Notes under the pieces: model-generated
What the model was told of the DNA's origin: nothing
Seen by the model: only the letters and a program-made list of their open reading frames with translations
The model's database searches: none
Shown here: piece after piece, positions 26,939 through 37,435 of the stretch
Layout of the letters: the number at the start of each line of letters is the position of its first letter
Position numbering within the stretch: position 1 is the stretch's first letter
Program-made: the position numbers and the translations under genes
NCBI GenBank assembly: GCA_025499705.1
Contig: JAFMVE010000019.1
Coordinates: 32,211 to 96,210 of the forward strand
Source: Carboxylicivirga caseinilyticus
GTDB taxonomy: Bacteria > Bacteroidota > Bacteroidia > Bacteroidales > Marinilabiliaceae
Reading direction: 5' to 3'
Length of the DNA: 64,000 bases

Positions 26939-28861
26939 TTATCTTTTTTTTCTGAACTTTTGAGGTTTTCCCTTCTTAAACTTAGCATTTTTAGGAGGAA
27001 GATTTTTATGATCCCGTTCTTTTTCAGGGAAAAGTTTTTTAATCATATCAAAACGATTGAGTTTTTTCAATCGATCTTTTATCTGTTGCTGGTATTCTTT
27101 TTTATACCAGAATAAAAACATACGTTGTCCCAGCTTGTCTTTTTGAGAAACAGGAGTGTAGATTTTTTCTAAGGTGTAAGGATGGTATCCTGAATAATAA
27201 ATAACTGTTGCTACAGTCATTGGAGTAGGAGTAAAGTCCTGTACCTGCTCTAATTTAAAATCCAGATCATGTGTTTCACAAGCCAGATTTGCCATATCAA
27301 TATCTTCACTGCCCGGGTGACTGGAAATAAAGTATGGTATAATTTGCTGATTTAGCTTTTTTGCTTTGTTGATGCTGTCAAAATCGGCCTTGAACTTGTA
27401 AAACAACTTAAAGCTTGGTTTGCGCATTACATTCAATACCTGGTCTGAAGTATGTTCAGGTGCCACTTTTAATCTGCCGGAAACATGATTTGTAATCAGT
27501 TCTTCCATGTATTTTTTATGGCTTTCCTTTTCTTCCGAACTTGCCATATTGTTGTAAAGCATGTCGTATCTAACACCACTACCGACAAATGCTTTTTTTA
27601 TGCCATTCATTTTACTTACCGATTGGTAAATGTCCGTCATGGCAGTATGATCGGTATTTAGATTGGTACAGATATTTGGATGAATACATGATGGTCGTGT
27701 ACATCGTTGGCAAATCTTAAGGTTTTTACCTTCCATCTTGTACATGTTGGCACTTGGGCCTCCTAAATCAGAAAGGTATCCTTTAAAATCGGGCATCTCA
27801 GTGATTTGCTCCACCTCATTCATAATACTCTCCTTCGATCGGGATGCAATAAATTTACCCTGATGTGCAGAAATGGTACAGAAGCTACATCCGCCAAAAC
27901 ATCCTCGATGCATATTTACCGAGAATTTAATCATCTCAAATGCAGGAATCGGACCTTTTGCAATATATCGCGGATGCGGTAATCGGGTATAAGGCAGATC
28001 AAACGATGCATCCAATTCACCGGTTGACATTGGTGGATAAGGTGGATTGATCACAATCTGTTGATTACCTACTTTTTGCACCAGTCTGGCTGCATTCCAT
28101 CTGTTTGATTCTTCCTCAACGTAACGGAAATTTCGGGCATATTTTAATTTATCTTCCAGGCATTCTTCATGTGATGCCAACTCAATATCTTTCCAGTGTT
28201 TATTTTTAGGTAACTCCTGATCTGTATCATTCAAAAATGCAGTTTGAGGAATTGTTTTTAGAGAATCTAATGGCACACCACGTTCTATTAATCGGATTAT
28301 TTCAAGAAGTGGTTGCTCACCCATACCATAAACCATTAAATCAGCTTTGGCATCAGCTAAAATCCCGGGTTTAAGCTTATCTGACCAGTAATCGTAATGT
28401 GTTACTCTTCTCAGCGAAGCCTCAATTCCTCCAAGCAAAACAGGTACATCCGGATAAAGCTCTTTTAGGATATTACAATAGACAACAGAAGCATAGTCTG
28501 GTCGCTGACCAGCTCTTCCGTCAGGTGTATAGGCATCATTGGAGCGCAATCGTCGATTAGCAGTGTAATGATTCACCATAGAATCCATCGCACCTGCAGT
28601 AACACCAAAAAAGTAATTTGGTCGACCCAGTTTTTTGAAGTCTCGTAAATCATCCCGCCAGTTAGGTTGGGGCACAATTGCCACTTTTAAACCGTGAGAT
28701 TCGAGCATTCGTCCAATTACAGCTGCACCAAATGCAGGATGATCTATGTAGGCATCACCTGTGAATAGAATTACATCCAGACTGTCCCAACCTCTCTTTT
28801 CCACCTCTTTGGCCGATGTAGGCAGCCAATCTTCTAATCTATTTCGCTTATCCAGTTTCAT
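26939..28861 (-). CDS. ygiQ: YgiQ family radical SAM protein
   Basis: A 640-residue protein from the ATG at 28861; an upstream TTG (28870) would add three residues. The N-terminal YgiQ domain (EDWLPTSAKEVEKRGWDSLDVILFTGDAYIDHPAFGAAVIGR) precedes a radical SAM core with MHRGCFGGCSFCTI (CxxxCxxC). Further elements are YLSDLGGPSANMY, CQRCTRPSCIHPNIC (extra cysteine cluster) and APEHTSDQVLNVM. The Lys/Arg-rich C-terminal tail is typical. The chemical role is not established. Cytoplasmic. Confidence 0.95.
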   Translation of the reverse strand: MKLDKRNRLEDWLPTSAKEVEKRGWDSLDVILFTGDAYIDHPAFGAAVIGRMLESHGLKVAIVPQPNWRDDLRDFKKLGRPNYFFGVTAGAMDSMVNHYTANRRLRSNDAYTPDGRAGQRPDYASVVYCNILKELYPDVPVLLGGIEASLRRVTHYDYWSDKLKPGILADAKADLMVYGMGEQPLLEIIRLIERGVPLDSLKTIPQTAFLNDTDQELPKNKHWKDIELASHEECLEDKLKYARNFRYVEEESNRWNAARLVQKVGNQQIVINPPYPPMSTGELDASFDLPYTRLPHPRYIAKGPIPAFEMIKFSVNMHRGCFGGCSFCTISAHQGKFIASRSKESIMNEVEQITEMPDFKGYLSDLGGPSANMYKMEGKNLKICQRCTRPSCIHPNICTNLNTDHTAMTDIYQSVSKMNGIKKAFVGSGVRYDMLYNNMASSEEKESHKKYMEELITNHVSGRLKVAPEHTSDQVLNVMRKPSFKLFYKFKADFDSINKAKKLNQQIIPYFISSHPGSEDIDMANLACETHDLDFKLEQVQDFTPTPMTVATVIYYSGYHPYTLEKIYTPVSQKDKLGQRMFLFWYKKEYQQQIKDRLKKLNRFDMIKKLFPEKERDHKNLPPKNAKFKKGKPQKFRKKR

Positions 28862-29007
28862 ATCTTGCAAAAATATCTAAATTCTATTGAATTCAATTAA
28901 AACTTAATGTATCACTTCCGAATGATGCAATTTTCAGAATATTACGTTATTAACAATATAACTGCAAAAAGAGTTAAAGGTTTTTTTTTATATTTTAAAA
29001 CCAATGT

Positions 29008-29015
29008 TAACTTTG
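29008..29015 (+). promoter_or_regulatory. Putative -7 box of the zapB-like/zapA transcript
   Basis: TAACTTTG matches TAnnTTTG, 18 bp before the ATG at 29034. No clear -33 TTG is found at the proper distance, where a T9 run lies instead. Confidence 0.4.
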
Positions 29016-29033
29016 TAAGGAAAAATTTGGTTT

Positions 29034-29327
29034 ATGACAGATCCAAATAGCGAATTAATTGTTGAATTAAAGGACAAAATAAATAAGCTGATTGCTCGGT
29101 ATAAGGGATTGGAAGCGGAAGTGAGATTGTTAGAAGAAGAGAAAACACAATTAACCGAACAATTGGAGTTGGTTAATAAAGATTATACCAACCTTGAACA
29201 ACGATTCAATAATTTAAAATTAACGAAAGACTTAGTATCAGGAACAACAGAAGCTGGTGATACTAAGAAGCGGATCAACCAAATTGTGCGGGAAATTGAT
29301 AAGTGTATTGCACTGTTAAACCGTTAA
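29034..29327 (+). CDS. Coiled-coil protein upstream of ZapA (ZapB-like)
   Basis: A 97-residue protein that is almost entirely coiled coil (about 10-75: ELKDKINKLIARYKGLEAEVRLLEEEKTQL). It ends in a conserved-looking basic/hydrophobic tail (KRINQIVREIDKCIALLNR). It lies 9 bp before zapA, an arrangement I recall as common in Bacteroidota, where it is assumed to take part in Z-ring organisation like ZapB. Sequence similarity to enterobacterial ZapB cannot be claimed. Confidence 0.75.
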   Translation: MTDPNSELIVELKDKINKLIARYKGLEAEVRLLEEEKTQLTEQLELVNKDYTNLEQRFNNLKLTKDLVSGTTEAGDTKKRINQIVREIDKCIALLNR

Positions 29328-29336
29328 GCTGAATAA

Positions 29337-29642
29337 ATGGACGATAAACTCTCAATACGAGTAAATGTAGCAGACCGTTTTTATCCTTTACGAATTGATC
29401 GTAAGGATGAAGAGCGTATTCGTCTGGCAGCTAAATTGATTAACGATAAGGTTTTACAATATAAACAACGCTACTCTGATAAAGATGTACAGGATTTCTT
29501 GGCAATGGCCTCGCTTCAGTATGTTATTAAATTATTAGAGTTGGAAAACCGACATGATGTAGATCCTATGATTGAAGCTGTTCGTGATTTAAATGATCAG
29601 TTGGAGAGCATTTTGTCTGATAAAACAGATCAGGTTTTTTAG
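29337..29642 (+). CDS. zapA: Cell division protein ZapA
   Basis: The 101-residue protein has the ZapA fold: a short N-terminal sheet (SIRVNVADRFYPLRIDRKDEERIRLAAKLINDKV) and a long C-terminal helix (about 65-97). It binds and bundles FtsZ at the division site. It is co-transcribed with the coiled-coil gene 9 bp upstream and followed by a long terminator. Confidence 0.92.
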   Translation: MDDKLSIRVNVADRFYPLRIDRKDEERIRLAAKLINDKVLQYKQRYSDKDVQDFLAMASLQYVIKLLELENRHDVDPMIEAVRDLNDQLESILSDKTDQVF

Positions 29643-29668
29643 AAAGTTTTTTGTAGCTTACAATATAC

Positions 29669-29728
29669 CCGCATTATATGTACTAATCTGAAGTCATTCA
29701 GTCTAGTTCATTATGATGCGGCTTTTTT
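29669..29728 (+). terminator. Long hairpin terminator between zapA and rny
   Basis: Arms 29669-29692 and 29697-29721 pair almost throughout (CCGCAT outer end, CTGAA inner end, 4-nt loop) with a single-base bulge and a few mismatches. A T6 run follows. An in-frame ATG for rny lies inside the right arm, which argues that translation starts later. The length is unusual for a plain terminator and it could also be the 3' end of a structured RNA. Confidence 0.8.
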
Positions 29729-29748
29729 ATATATATAAACCAATAAAG

Positions 29749-31284
29749 ATGGGAATTGAAATAACAATTGGTATTGTTTCATTTTTGGTTGGTGGCCTTT
29801 TAACATGGCTGTTTATTTCAAAGGCACTGAAATCCAGAAGTGAAAAGATCATAAAAGAAGCGGAGGCGGAAGCTGAAGTGATCAGGAAGGATAAGATCCT
29901 TCAAGCCAAAGAGAAATTTTTACAGTTACGCTCAGAACACGAAAAGGAAATCAACAACCGAAATTCAAAAGTTGTTGTTGCCGAAAACAGAATTAAGCAA
30001 AAAGAAAGTTCTTTAGCTCAAAAATTGGAAGAAATTGCACGCAAAAGAAAAGAAGTTGATGCAATTCGTGACAATTTAACAGTTCAGTTGGAGTTAGTTG
30101 AAAAACGTGAATCCGATGTTCAGCATATGCATAAGCAACAGGTTGAACAGTTGGAGGCGATCTCTGGTATGTCAGGAGAAGAAGCCAAAGAGATGTTGAT
30201 CGAAAGCATGAAGGCTGAAGCCAAAACAGAAGCAATGTCGTACATTAACGATATTATGGATGAGGCTAAGATTAACGCAAATAAAGAGGCTAAAAGAATT
30301 GTACTTCAAACAGTCCAACGTGTTTCAACTGAAACAGCTATTGAAAACTCAGTTACTGTTTTCCATATTGATTCTGATGAAATGAAAGGGCGTATCATTG
30401 GTCGTGAAGGACGAAATATACGTGCCCTGGAGGCTGCCACAGGTGTTGAAATTATTGTAGATGATACTCCTGAAGCAATTGTGCTTTCAGCTTTTGATCC
30501 AATGCGTCGTGAAATTGCCCGTTTGGCCTTGCATCAATTGGTTACTGACGGACGTATTCACCCTGCACGTATTGAGGAGGTTGTTAACAAAGTTCGTAAG
30601 CAGGTTGAGGAAGAGATAATTGAAACCGGTAAACGTACTTCAATCGATTTGGGAATTCATGGCTTACATCCTGAATTAATCAAGTTAGTAGGTAAAATGA
30701 AGTATCGTTCATCATACGGACAAAACTTATTACAACACTCACGCGAAACAGCCAATTTATGTGCTATCATGGCATCAGAACTTGGCTTGAATCCCAAACG
30801 TGCTAAACGAGCTGGTCTATTGCATGATATTGGTAAAGTTTCGGATGAAGATCCGGAATTGCCACACGCAATTTTAGGTATGAAACTGGCTGAGAAGTAT
30901 AAAGAGAAGCCAGATATCTGTAATGCAATCGGTGCTCACCACGATGAAGTGGAAATGACAACCATGATTGCTCCTATTATCCAGGTTTGTGATGCTATCT
31001 CAGGTGCTCGTCCTGGTGCTCGTCGTGAGATTGTTGAGGCTTACATTAAGCGCTTGAAAGATCTTGAATCAATGGCTTTATCTTACCCTGGTGTAATGAA
31101 AACCTATGCAATACAGGCAGGTCGTGAATTACGTGTAATTGTTGGTGCTGAAAAGACGACTGACAAAGAAGCTGAAGAGTTATCATATGACATAGCCCGT
31201 AAGATCCAAACTGAAATGACTTATCCTGGGCAGGTTAAAATTACTGTTATCCGGGAGACTCGTGCTATTAGTTATGCGAAGTAA
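29749..31284 (+). CDS. rny: Ribonuclease Y
   Basis: The 511-residue protein has an N-terminal membrane helix ([17 protein letters not shown]), a long coiled coil (about 25-150, with Glu/Lys/Arg heptads), a KH domain ([19 protein letters not shown]) and an HD domain ([15 protein letters not shown]) ending with the usual [12 protein letters not shown]. It is the membrane-bound endoribonuclease that starts mRNA decay. The ATG at 29749 is preferred over 29713, which lies inside the zapA terminator hairpin and would add twelve residues before the membrane helix. Confidence 0.95.
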   Translation: MGIEITIGIVSFLVGGLLTWLFISKALKSRSEKIIKEAEAEAEVIRKDKILQAKEKFLQLRSEHEKEINNRNSKVVVAENRIKQKESSLAQKLEEIARKRKEVDAIRDNLTVQLELVEKRESDVQHMHKQQVEQLEAISGMSGEEAKEMLIESMKAEAKTEAMSYINDIMDEAKINANKEAKRIVLQTVQRVSTETAIENSVTVFHIDSDEMKGRIIGREGRNIRALEAATGVEIIVDDTPEAIVLSAFDPMRREIARLALHQLVTDGRIHPARIEEVVNKVRKQVEEEIIETGKRTSIDLGIHGLHPELIKLVGKMKYRSSYGQNLLQHSRETANLCAIMASELGLNPKRAKRAGLLHDIGKVSDEDPELPHAILGMKLAEKYKEKPDICNAIGAHHDEVEMTTMIAPIIQVCDAISGARPGARREIVEAYIKRLKDLESMALSYPGVMKTYAIQAGRELRVIVGAEKTTDKEAEELSYDIARKIQTEMTYPGQVKITVIRETRAISYAK

Positions 31285-31308
31285 CAAATATTAAATTCAA
31301 TATTATAG

Positions 31309-31335
31309 AAAGCGGCAATTTTTGCCGCTTTTTTT
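31309..31335 (+). terminator. Terminator of rny
   Basis: AAAGCGGCAA pairs perfectly with TTGCCGCTTT around a 3-nt loop, followed by a run of T to 31335. Confidence 0.92.
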
Positions 31336-31438
31336 ACGTTCATCATCAAAATACTGAATTTTATAAAACTTATTGATTCAGAATAGGAAAGCAAAGAAAT
31401 AGCTTGTTATTTTTACAGTTATTAAAACCAAATAAGAC

Positions 31439-32422
31439 GTGAGAAAACTTGAAAATAAATCTGTGTTAGTAACGGGAGGAGCTGGCTTTATTGGTTCTAA
31501 CCTGGTTGAAACATTGTTGAAGCAAGGAAATAAAGTGGTTTGTCTGGATAATTTTGCAACAGGTAAACGAATTAATATAGAACCTTTTCTTTCAAATCCT
31601 GATTTTACTTTGATTGAAGGAGATATACGAAATTTGGAAGATTGTAATAATGCTGTGGCAGGAATGGATGTTGTATTACATCAGGCTGCTTTAGGCTCTG
31701 TACCTCGTTCGATAAAAGATCCAATTACTTCCAACGATGTTAATGTTGGTGGGTTTTTAAATATGTTGGTTGCTGCACGTGATGCCGGGGTAAAACGTTT
31801 TGTTTATGCTGCCAGTTCATCTACTTATGGAGATAGCAAAAATATGCCTAAAGTTGAACATATTATTGGTAAACCCTTGTCTCCGTATGCTATTACAAAA
31901 TATGTAAATGAGTTGTATGCTGATGTCTTTGCACGTTTATACAATATGCAAATCATAGGTTTACGTTATTTTAACGTGTTTGGGCGAAGACAAGATCCTG
32001 ATGGTGCCTATGCGGCAGTTATACCAAAATTTGTTAAATTGCTGGTCGAAAAACAGTCACCAATCATCAACGGAGATGGTGCTTTTTCACGTGATTTTAC
32101 TTATATTGAGAATGTTATTCAGGCTAATCAATTAGCTGCAACAGTGGATAACACTGAAGCTATTAATACAGTTTATAATGTTGCCTACGGCGAACGTACA
32201 ACGTTGAATGAATTGGTAAGTTGGTTAAAAGAGTTTTTATCTGACTTTGATAAAGAAATAGCTGAAGTGGAAATTGTTTATGGACCTGAAAGGGAAGGTG
32301 ATATTCCTCATAGTCTTGCTTCGATTGATAAAGGAAGATTGTTATTAGGATATGATCCTCAATATAGTATAAAACAAGGTTTAAAAGAGGCCATTAACTG
32401 GTACTGGAATAATCTAAAATAA
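31439..32422 (+). CDS. UDP-N-acetylglucosamine 4-epimerase-type SDR enzyme (WbpP/TviC-like)
   Basis: The 327-residue extended SDR protein has a Rossmann motif TGGAGFIGS, the segment [26 protein letters not shown] typical of WbpP/TviC epimerases, the catalytic SSSTYGD and Y-x3-K (SPYAITKY), and the late RDFTYIENV. It is predicted to convert UDP-GlcNAc(A) to UDP-GalNAc(A) for surface polysaccharide. The start is GTG, with no in-frame ATG nearby. It begins a sugar-nucleotide run with gmd and fcl. Confidence 0.85.
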   Translation: MRKLENKSVLVTGGAGFIGSNLVETLLKQGNKVVCLDNFATGKRINIEPFLSNPDFTLIEGDIRNLEDCNNAVAGMDVVLHQAALGSVPRSIKDPITSNDVNVGGFLNMLVAARDAGVKRFVYAASSSTYGDSKNMPKVEHIIGKPLSPYAITKYVNELYADVFARLYNMQIIGLRYFNVFGRRQDPDGAYAAVIPKFVKLLVEKQSPIINGDGAFSRDFTYIENVIQANQLAATVDNTEAINTVYNVAYGERTTLNELVSWLKEFLSDFDKEIAEVEIVYGPEREGDIPHSLASIDKGRLLLGYDPQYSIKQGLKEAINWYWNNLK

Positions 32423-32446
32423 CTGAGAGAATTTAATTAATTTATT

Positions 32447-33562
32447 ATGCCCAAAGTTGCCTTAATTACAGGTGTAACAGGTCAGGATGGAGCCTACCTG
32501 TCTGAGTTTTTATTGAAAAAAGGATACATCGTTCATGGTCTTAAACGTCGTTCGAGTTTGTTTAATACCGATCGTATTGACCATTTGTATCAGGATCCTC
32601 ATGTTGAAAACCGTAATTTCACATTGCATTATGGTGATCTAACTGATTCAACTAATTTAATTCGTATCATTCAGGAAGTTCAGCCGGATGAAATCTATAA
32701 CTTGGCTGCAATGAGCCATGTTAAGGTAAGTTTTGATACACCTGAATATACTGCCAATGCTGATGGTATTGGAACATTAAGAATATTGGAAGCAATCAGA
32801 TTATTAGGTTTGACTGAAAAAACCAGAGTTTATCAGGCTTCGACCTCAGAACTATATGGTTTAGTTCAAGAAGTTCCTCAATCGGAAAGAACACCTTTTT
32901 ACCCAAGAAGTCCGTATGCTGTTGCTAAAATGTATGCCTACTGGATTACAGTAAATTACCGTGAGGCTTATAACATGTTTGCCTGTAATGGTATTTTGTT
33001 TAATCACGAAAGCCCATTGCGTGGAGAAACATTTGTAACACGTAAAATTACCAGAGCAGTTGCCAAAATAGGTTTGGGTATGCAAGACTGTTTATTTCTA
33101 GGTAATATGGATTCTAAACGTGACTGGGGACATGCAAAAGACTATATTAAGGCGATGTGGTTAATTCTACAACAAGAAAAGCCTGAAGATTATGTTATTG
33201 CTACCGGTGTTACCACTACAGTTCGTGATTTTGTTAGCATGGCTTTTGCTGAGGTAGGAATTGAACTTGAGTTTAAAGGTGAAGCTGAAAAAGAAGTAGG
33301 CTATATTAAAGCTTGTAACAATCCTGAATATCAGGTTGAGATTGGTAAGGAAGTTGTAAAGGTTGACCCACGTTATTATCGTCCGACTGAAGTTGAGTTA
33401 TTAATTGGGGATCCAACTAAATCGAAAGAGAAATTGGGATGGACACCAGAGTATGATCTTGCCGGTTTGGTAAAGGATATGATGGAATCGGATGTGAAAC
33501 TGATGAAAAAAGATAAATATCTTCGAGAAGGAGGATATCAAACACTTAATTACTTCGAGTAA
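32447..33562 (+). CDS. gmd: GDP-mannose 4,6-dehydratase
   Basis: The 371-residue protein has [11 protein letters not shown] for NADP binding, [16 protein letters not shown], the catalytic STSELYG and Y-x3-K in [12 protein letters not shown], and [20 protein letters not shown]. It makes GDP-4-keto-6-deoxymannose, the first step to GDP-L-fucose. Its stop codon overlaps the next start by one base (TAATG), so gmd and fcl are translationally coupled. Confidence 0.97.
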   Translation: MPKVALITGVTGQDGAYLSEFLLKKGYIVHGLKRRSSLFNTDRIDHLYQDPHVENRNFTLHYGDLTDSTNLIRIIQEVQPDEIYNLAAMSHVKVSFDTPEYTANADGIGTLRILEAIRLLGLTEKTRVYQASTSELYGLVQEVPQSERTPFYPRSPYAVAKMYAYWITVNYREAYNMFACNGILFNHESPLRGETFVTRKITRAVAKIGLGMQDCLFLGNMDSKRDWGHAKDYIKAMWLILQQEKPEDYVIATGVTTTVRDFVSMAFAEVGIELEFKGEAEKEVGYIKACNNPEYQVEIGKEVVKVDPRYYRPTEVELLIGDPTKSKEKLGWTPEYDLAGLVKDMMESDVKLMKKDKYLREGGYQTLNYFE

Positions 33563-34650
33563 TGCATAAGAATGCAAAGATATACATAGCCGGCCATCGT
33601 GGATTGGTCGGCTCTGCTATTTTAAGGGGACTGAAAGAACAAGGTTATGATAACTTCGTGACACGCACCCGTAAAGAACTTGATTTACTTGATCAAAAAG
33701 CTGTTTTGCAATTTTTTGAAGAAGAAAAACCAGAATATGTTTTTTTGGCTGCAGCTAAAGTTGGTGGAATAATGGCCAACAATACGTATCGTGGAGCTTT
33801 TATTTACGAAAATCTTCAAATTCAGAATAATATAATTCATTCTTCCTATCAGGTTGGAGTTAAAAAGCTTTTGTTTTTAGGAAGTTCTTGTATTTATCCC
33901 AAAAATGCCCCTCAACCATTAAAAGAAGATTACCTGTTATCAGAAGAATTGGAATATACGAATGAACCATATGCTATTGCAAAAATTGCAGGTATAAAAA
34001 TGTGTGAATCGTATAATCTTCAGTATGGTACTGATTATATTTCAGTGATGCCAACCAATCTGTATGGTCCAAATGATAACTATAATCTGGAAACCAGCCA
34101 TGTTTTACCGGCATTAATTCGAAAAATGCATTTGGGTAAATTATTGAAAAACAACGACTGGGATGCTATTGATACAGATTTAAATACCCGACCTATTGAA
34201 GGTGTTTCAGGAGATTCTGATCAAACAGAAAAGATTGCTATTCTTGAGAAGTATGGTATTTATCAAAAAGATCAATCAGTAGTAATAACTTTATGGGGCA
34301 GTGGAACGCCAATGCGTGAATTTCTGCATTCTGATGATATGGCAGCGGCTTGTATTTATGTAATGAATAAGATTACATTTAACGATGTAGCTGAAGGTAA
34401 AACAGAAATAAGAAATACACATATTAATATTGGTTGTGGCGAAGATCTTACTATTAAAGATTTGGCTTTGACCATCAAAGATGTTGTAGGTTATGAAGGC
34501 GAATTGATGTGGGATGCTACTAAACCTGATGGCACTATGCGCAAACTAATGGATGTTTCAAAAATGGAGAAATTGGGTTGGAAAGCAACTATTTCATTAA
34601 AAGATGGTATCGCAAACGTTTACGGAAAATATTGTGAAAATTTGATCTAG
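33562..34650 (+). CDS. fcl: GDP-L-fucose synthase
   Basis: The 362-residue epimerase/reductase has [24 protein letters not shown], the catalytic GSSCIYPK and Y-x3-K (PYAIAKIAG), and [11 protein letters not shown]. It is longer than the E. coli protein (about 320) because of an insert around 200-235 ([16 protein letters not shown]...), seen in many Bacteroidota versions. It completes GDP-L-fucose synthesis for capsule or O-glycans. Confidence 0.96.
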   Translation: MHKNAKIYIAGHRGLVGSAILRGLKEQGYDNFVTRTRKELDLLDQKAVLQFFEEEKPEYVFLAAAKVGGIMANNTYRGAFIYENLQIQNNIIHSSYQVGVKKLLFLGSSCIYPKNAPQPLKEDYLLSEELEYTNEPYAIAKIAGIKMCESYNLQYGTDYISVMPTNLYGPNDNYNLETSHVLPALIRKMHLGKLLKNNDWDAIDTDLNTRPIEGVSGDSDQTEKIAILEKYGIYQKDQSVVITLWGSGTPMREFLHSDDMAAACIYVMNKITFNDVAEGKTEIRNTHINIGCGEDLTIKDLALTIKDVVGYEGELMWDATKPDGTMRKLMDVSKMEKLGWKATISLKDGIANVYGKYCENLI

Positions 34651-34694
34651 TTTTAGTGGTATAAAAAACTATATTTGTTCAAAATACCGACTAT

Positions 34695-35156
34695 ATGAAG
34701 AAATTAATCAATGTTTTAACACTAAGTTTATTGGTTTCACTTTTAATAAGTTGTAAAAAAAGTGAGGATCCTAAACCAGATACAGAAGCTCCAACAATCG
34801 AGTTTGTGAAACCGGTTTCAAATGGTTCTACATCTTATTCAAGAGGCCTGCCAATGGATTTAAGTGCAACGTTTAAAGATAATAGTGCTTTATCTGAATG
34901 TGTTGTAACTATTAGTTATCATGCAACCAGTACTTCAAATGTTTTAAAGGGGATTGGATCACCGTGGGCTCCGGCTGAAACAGGAGAACAATTTGTGATC
35001 AGTTTTAACGGTGAAAAGGAGAAAGTTGTTTCAACTAATCTTTTTGAAGATGATATTGAAATAGCATGCCTGTCAGGTAATTATACTCTTACATTTGTTG
35101 TAACAGATAAATCACTGAATAAATACACAACAACTGTTGATATCACATTAGAATAA
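34695..35156 (+). CDS. DUF4625-like lipoprotein
   Basis: The 153-residue protein has lipobox LISC (about residue 21), a KKSEDPKPD linker and one Ig-like beta sandwich beginning TEAPTIEFVKPVSNGSTSYSRG, then FKDNSALSECVVTISYH, and ending TLTFVVTDKSLNKYTTTVDITLE. This resembles the DUF4625 pattern. Envelope location predicted, function unknown. A terminator follows. Confidence 0.65.
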   Translation: MKKLINVLTLSLLVSLLISCKKSEDPKPDTEAPTIEFVKPVSNGSTSYSRGLPMDLSATFKDNSALSECVVTISYHATSTSNVLKGIGSPWAPAETGEQFVISFNGEKEKVVSTNLFEDDIEIACLSGNYTLTFVVTDKSLNKYTTTVDITLE

Positions 35157-35176
35157 TAATATATAGAACCAAATGA

Positions 35177-35199
35177 AAAGGGCTTAAAGCCCTTTTTTT
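35177..35199 (+). terminator. Terminator after the DUF4625-like gene
   Basis: AAAGGGC-TTAAA-GCCCTTT stem-loop with four further T. Confidence 0.88.
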
Positions 35200-35225
35200 G
35201 TACAACAGAATAATAAAGGAGTGAC

Positions 35226-36395
35226 ATGTACGATTTTGATAAAATCATTGACAGATCTGAGACAAACACATATAAGTTTGATTTAAGAAAGAAGAATTTT
35301 GGAGAAGAGGATGTGATACCTCTTTGGGTGGCAGATATGGATTTTGCGGCAGCCCCTGAAATACATGAGCAGATTCAGAAACGTGCATCACATGAAATTT
35401 TTGGGTATACAATTCGAAAAGAGGATTTTAACGAAGCAATTGTAGATTGGTGCGAATATAAACATAATTGGAAGGTAAAATCTGATTGGATTGAATATTC
35501 GCCTGGAGTTGTACCAGCACTTGCCTTTTCAATACTAGGATTAACAGAACCCGGAGATGGTGTTATTATCAATACACCTGTTTACCCTCCTTTTCATTCA
35601 GTAGTATCAGATAATGGAAGAAAGCTTATTAAGAATTCTTTGATTCAGGAAGAAGGTAGATATGTTTTTGATTTTGTGAGTTTCGAGAAAGAAGCATCCA
35701 AATCATCAACGAAGCTATTTATTCTCTGTAACCCACATAATCCTGTTGGAAGAGCATGGACGAAAGAAGAACTTATTAAGATACATGAAATTTGTGTAAA
35801 ACATAATGTATTGGTTTTGGCTGATGAAATTCACTCTGATCTTGTATGGTGGGGTAAACAGCATAATGCCTTTGCTGCAATAAATGATGAAGCTGCAGCT
35901 AATTGTCTCACTTTCATGGCTCCATCCAAGACTTTTAATATTGCCGGATTTAACACCTCTTACGTAATTTCTTCTAATCCTAAATTATTATCTGCTTACA
36001 GAAAAGTTCAAAACCGACTACAGGTGCATTTAGGACATGTATTTAGTAGTTTGGCTTTAACATCAGCCTATAATTTAGGAAGGCCTTGGTTAAAAGAATT
36101 GACTTCTTATATTGAAGGTAATATCATGTTGGTTGATGAATTTTTAAAAAGCAGAATGCCTGAAGTGAAAATGCAAATTCCGGAAGCTACCTATTTGCTT
36201 TGGTTGAACTTTAGTGAATGGAATCTAAATCATAATGAGGTTAAAAATCATTTGATAAAAAAGGCTAAAGTTGGTTTAAATGATGGAATGAGTTTTGGTG
36301 TTGAAGGAGAGTATTATATGCGTTTTAATGTGGCAAGTCCACGATCAGTATTGGAAAAAGCATTAAATCAGATGGCTGAAACACAACCTCTCTAA
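35226..36395 (+). CDS. patB: MalY/PatB-type PLP aminotransferase (cystathionine beta-lyase)
   Basis: The 389-residue fold-type I PLP enzyme has IPLWVADMDFAAAPEI at the start, the FSILGLTEPGDGVIINTPVYPPF segment, LCNPHNPVGRAW, ADEIHSDLVWWG, and the PLP lysine in MAPSKTFNIAGF. These match the PatB/MalY subfamily, which cleaves cystathionine or cysteine conjugates. Cytoplasmic. An AAAGGAG sequence 5 bp before the ATG is an unusually good Shine-Dalgarno for this phylum. The cyclase gene follows after 5 bp. Confidence 0.92.
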   Translation: MYDFDKIIDRSETNTYKFDLRKKNFGEEDVIPLWVADMDFAAAPEIHEQIQKRASHEIFGYTIRKEDFNEAIVDWCEYKHNWKVKSDWIEYSPGVVPALAFSILGLTEPGDGVIINTPVYPPFHSVVSDNGRKLIKNSLIQEEGRYVFDFVSFEKEASKSSTKLFILCNPHNPVGRAWTKEELIKIHEICVKHNVLVLADEIHSDLVWWGKQHNAFAAINDEAAANCLTFMAPSKTFNIAGFNTSYVISSNPKLLSAYRKVQNRLQVHLGHVFSSLALTSAYNLGRPWLKELTSYIEGNIMLVDEFLKSRMPEVKMQIPEATYLLWLNFSEWNLNHNEVKNHLIKKAKVGLNDGMSFGVEGEYYMRFNVASPRSVLEKALNQMAETQPL

Positions 36396-36400
36396 TATCA

Positions 36401-37429
36401 ATGAAAAAGCTGGCGTTTAAATTTTGGGCTCTAAGCCTGATATTATTGTCAGGATGTAATGTTGTTAAACTAAATAATAATAGTTTTAACAGCAATCTTA
36501 ATACGCTGGCTTTTTCAAATAATGATACACTAACTTTTACGACAAGCTTAAAGCATGTAATAGATTCAGTTTTAATAGATGATGATGTTTATAATGTAGG
36601 TGGTAAATTATTCTTGTTTCCATTAAACCTTAGACCTGGTGGATTGCATAAGATTAAACTGAACTTCTATTTATCTAATCGAAGGACAAAACAGGTTGAG
36701 AAAGAAATTCTCATTCTTGCCGATACTGCTCCCAAAATCATTACAATAGATAATTATATAACCATTCCACACAATACATCTTTATTTACTCAAGGTCTGG
36801 AATTCAATAATGGTGTTCTGTTTGAATCAGCAGGTAGGTATGGGGAATCATCTGTTAACAAAATAAATCACATCACAGGTGAAATTACTGCACAAATTAA
36901 TGTGGATTCAAATCTCTTTGCCGAGGGGTTGACAATTATTGATGATACCATTTTTGTACTTACCTGGAAAGAAGGTTTGTTGCTTCAACTTGATTCGAAC
37001 TTAAAAGAAATTGAAAAAAAGGCTTATAGTCATGAAGGCTGGGGACTTTGTAATGATGGCCACTCTTTTATTGCTTCAGACGGATCTGATAAGATCTATT
37101 TTATGGATCCACAATCATTAGAAGTTATTAACCAGGTGACGGTTTACAATCATCAGGAAACAGTTATGCTGCTCAATGAATTAGAGTGGATTGATGGATA
37201 TTTACTAGCAAATGTATGGGGTAAGCAATTTATGGTTGTTTTTGATCCTGAATCGGGTAAGGTATTGTGTCAGATTGATTTTTCTGAAATAATTGAAAAA
37301 TATCATTTAGAGGGTAAGGGTGTGTTAAATGGCTTAGCCTTTGATAGAGAGAGTAATAAGTTATATTTTACTGGAAAAAACTGGCCGTATTACTTTGTTA
37401 GTTATTTACCAAAAGAACTTCAAAGATAG
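36401..37429 (+). CDS. Glutaminyl-peptide cyclotransferase lipoprotein
   Basis: The 342-residue protein has lipobox LLSGC (about residue 19), an Ig-like N-terminal region and the beta-propeller Glu_cyclase_2 domain (about 120-340). That domain shows FTQGLEFNNGVLFESAGRYG, LFAEGLTIIDDTIFVLTWKEG, SHEGWGLCNDGHSFIASDGSD, LNELEWIDGYLLANVW and VLNGLAFDRESNKLYFTGKNWP. It forms N-terminal pyroglutamate on exported peptides. In Bacteroidota many secreted proteins are exposed with N-terminal Gln after signal cleavage. It sits between patB and the glycerate kinase gene with very short gaps. Confidence 0.93.
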   Translation: MKKLAFKFWALSLILLSGCNVVKLNNNSFNSNLNTLAFSNNDTLTFTTSLKHVIDSVLIDDDVYNVGGKLFLFPLNLRPGGLHKIKLNFYLSNRRTKQVEKEILILADTAPKIITIDNYITIPHNTSLFTQGLEFNNGVLFESAGRYGESSVNKINHITGEITAQINVDSNLFAEGLTIIDDTIFVLTWKEGLLLQLDSNLKEIEKKAYSHEGWGLCNDGHSFIASDGSDKIYFMDPQSLEVINQVTVYNHQETVMLLNELEWIDGYLLANVWGKQFMVVFDPESGKVLCQIDFSEIIEKYHLEGKGVLNGLAFDRESNKLYFTGKNWPYYFVSYLPKELQR

Positions 37430-37435
37430 CCTGTG

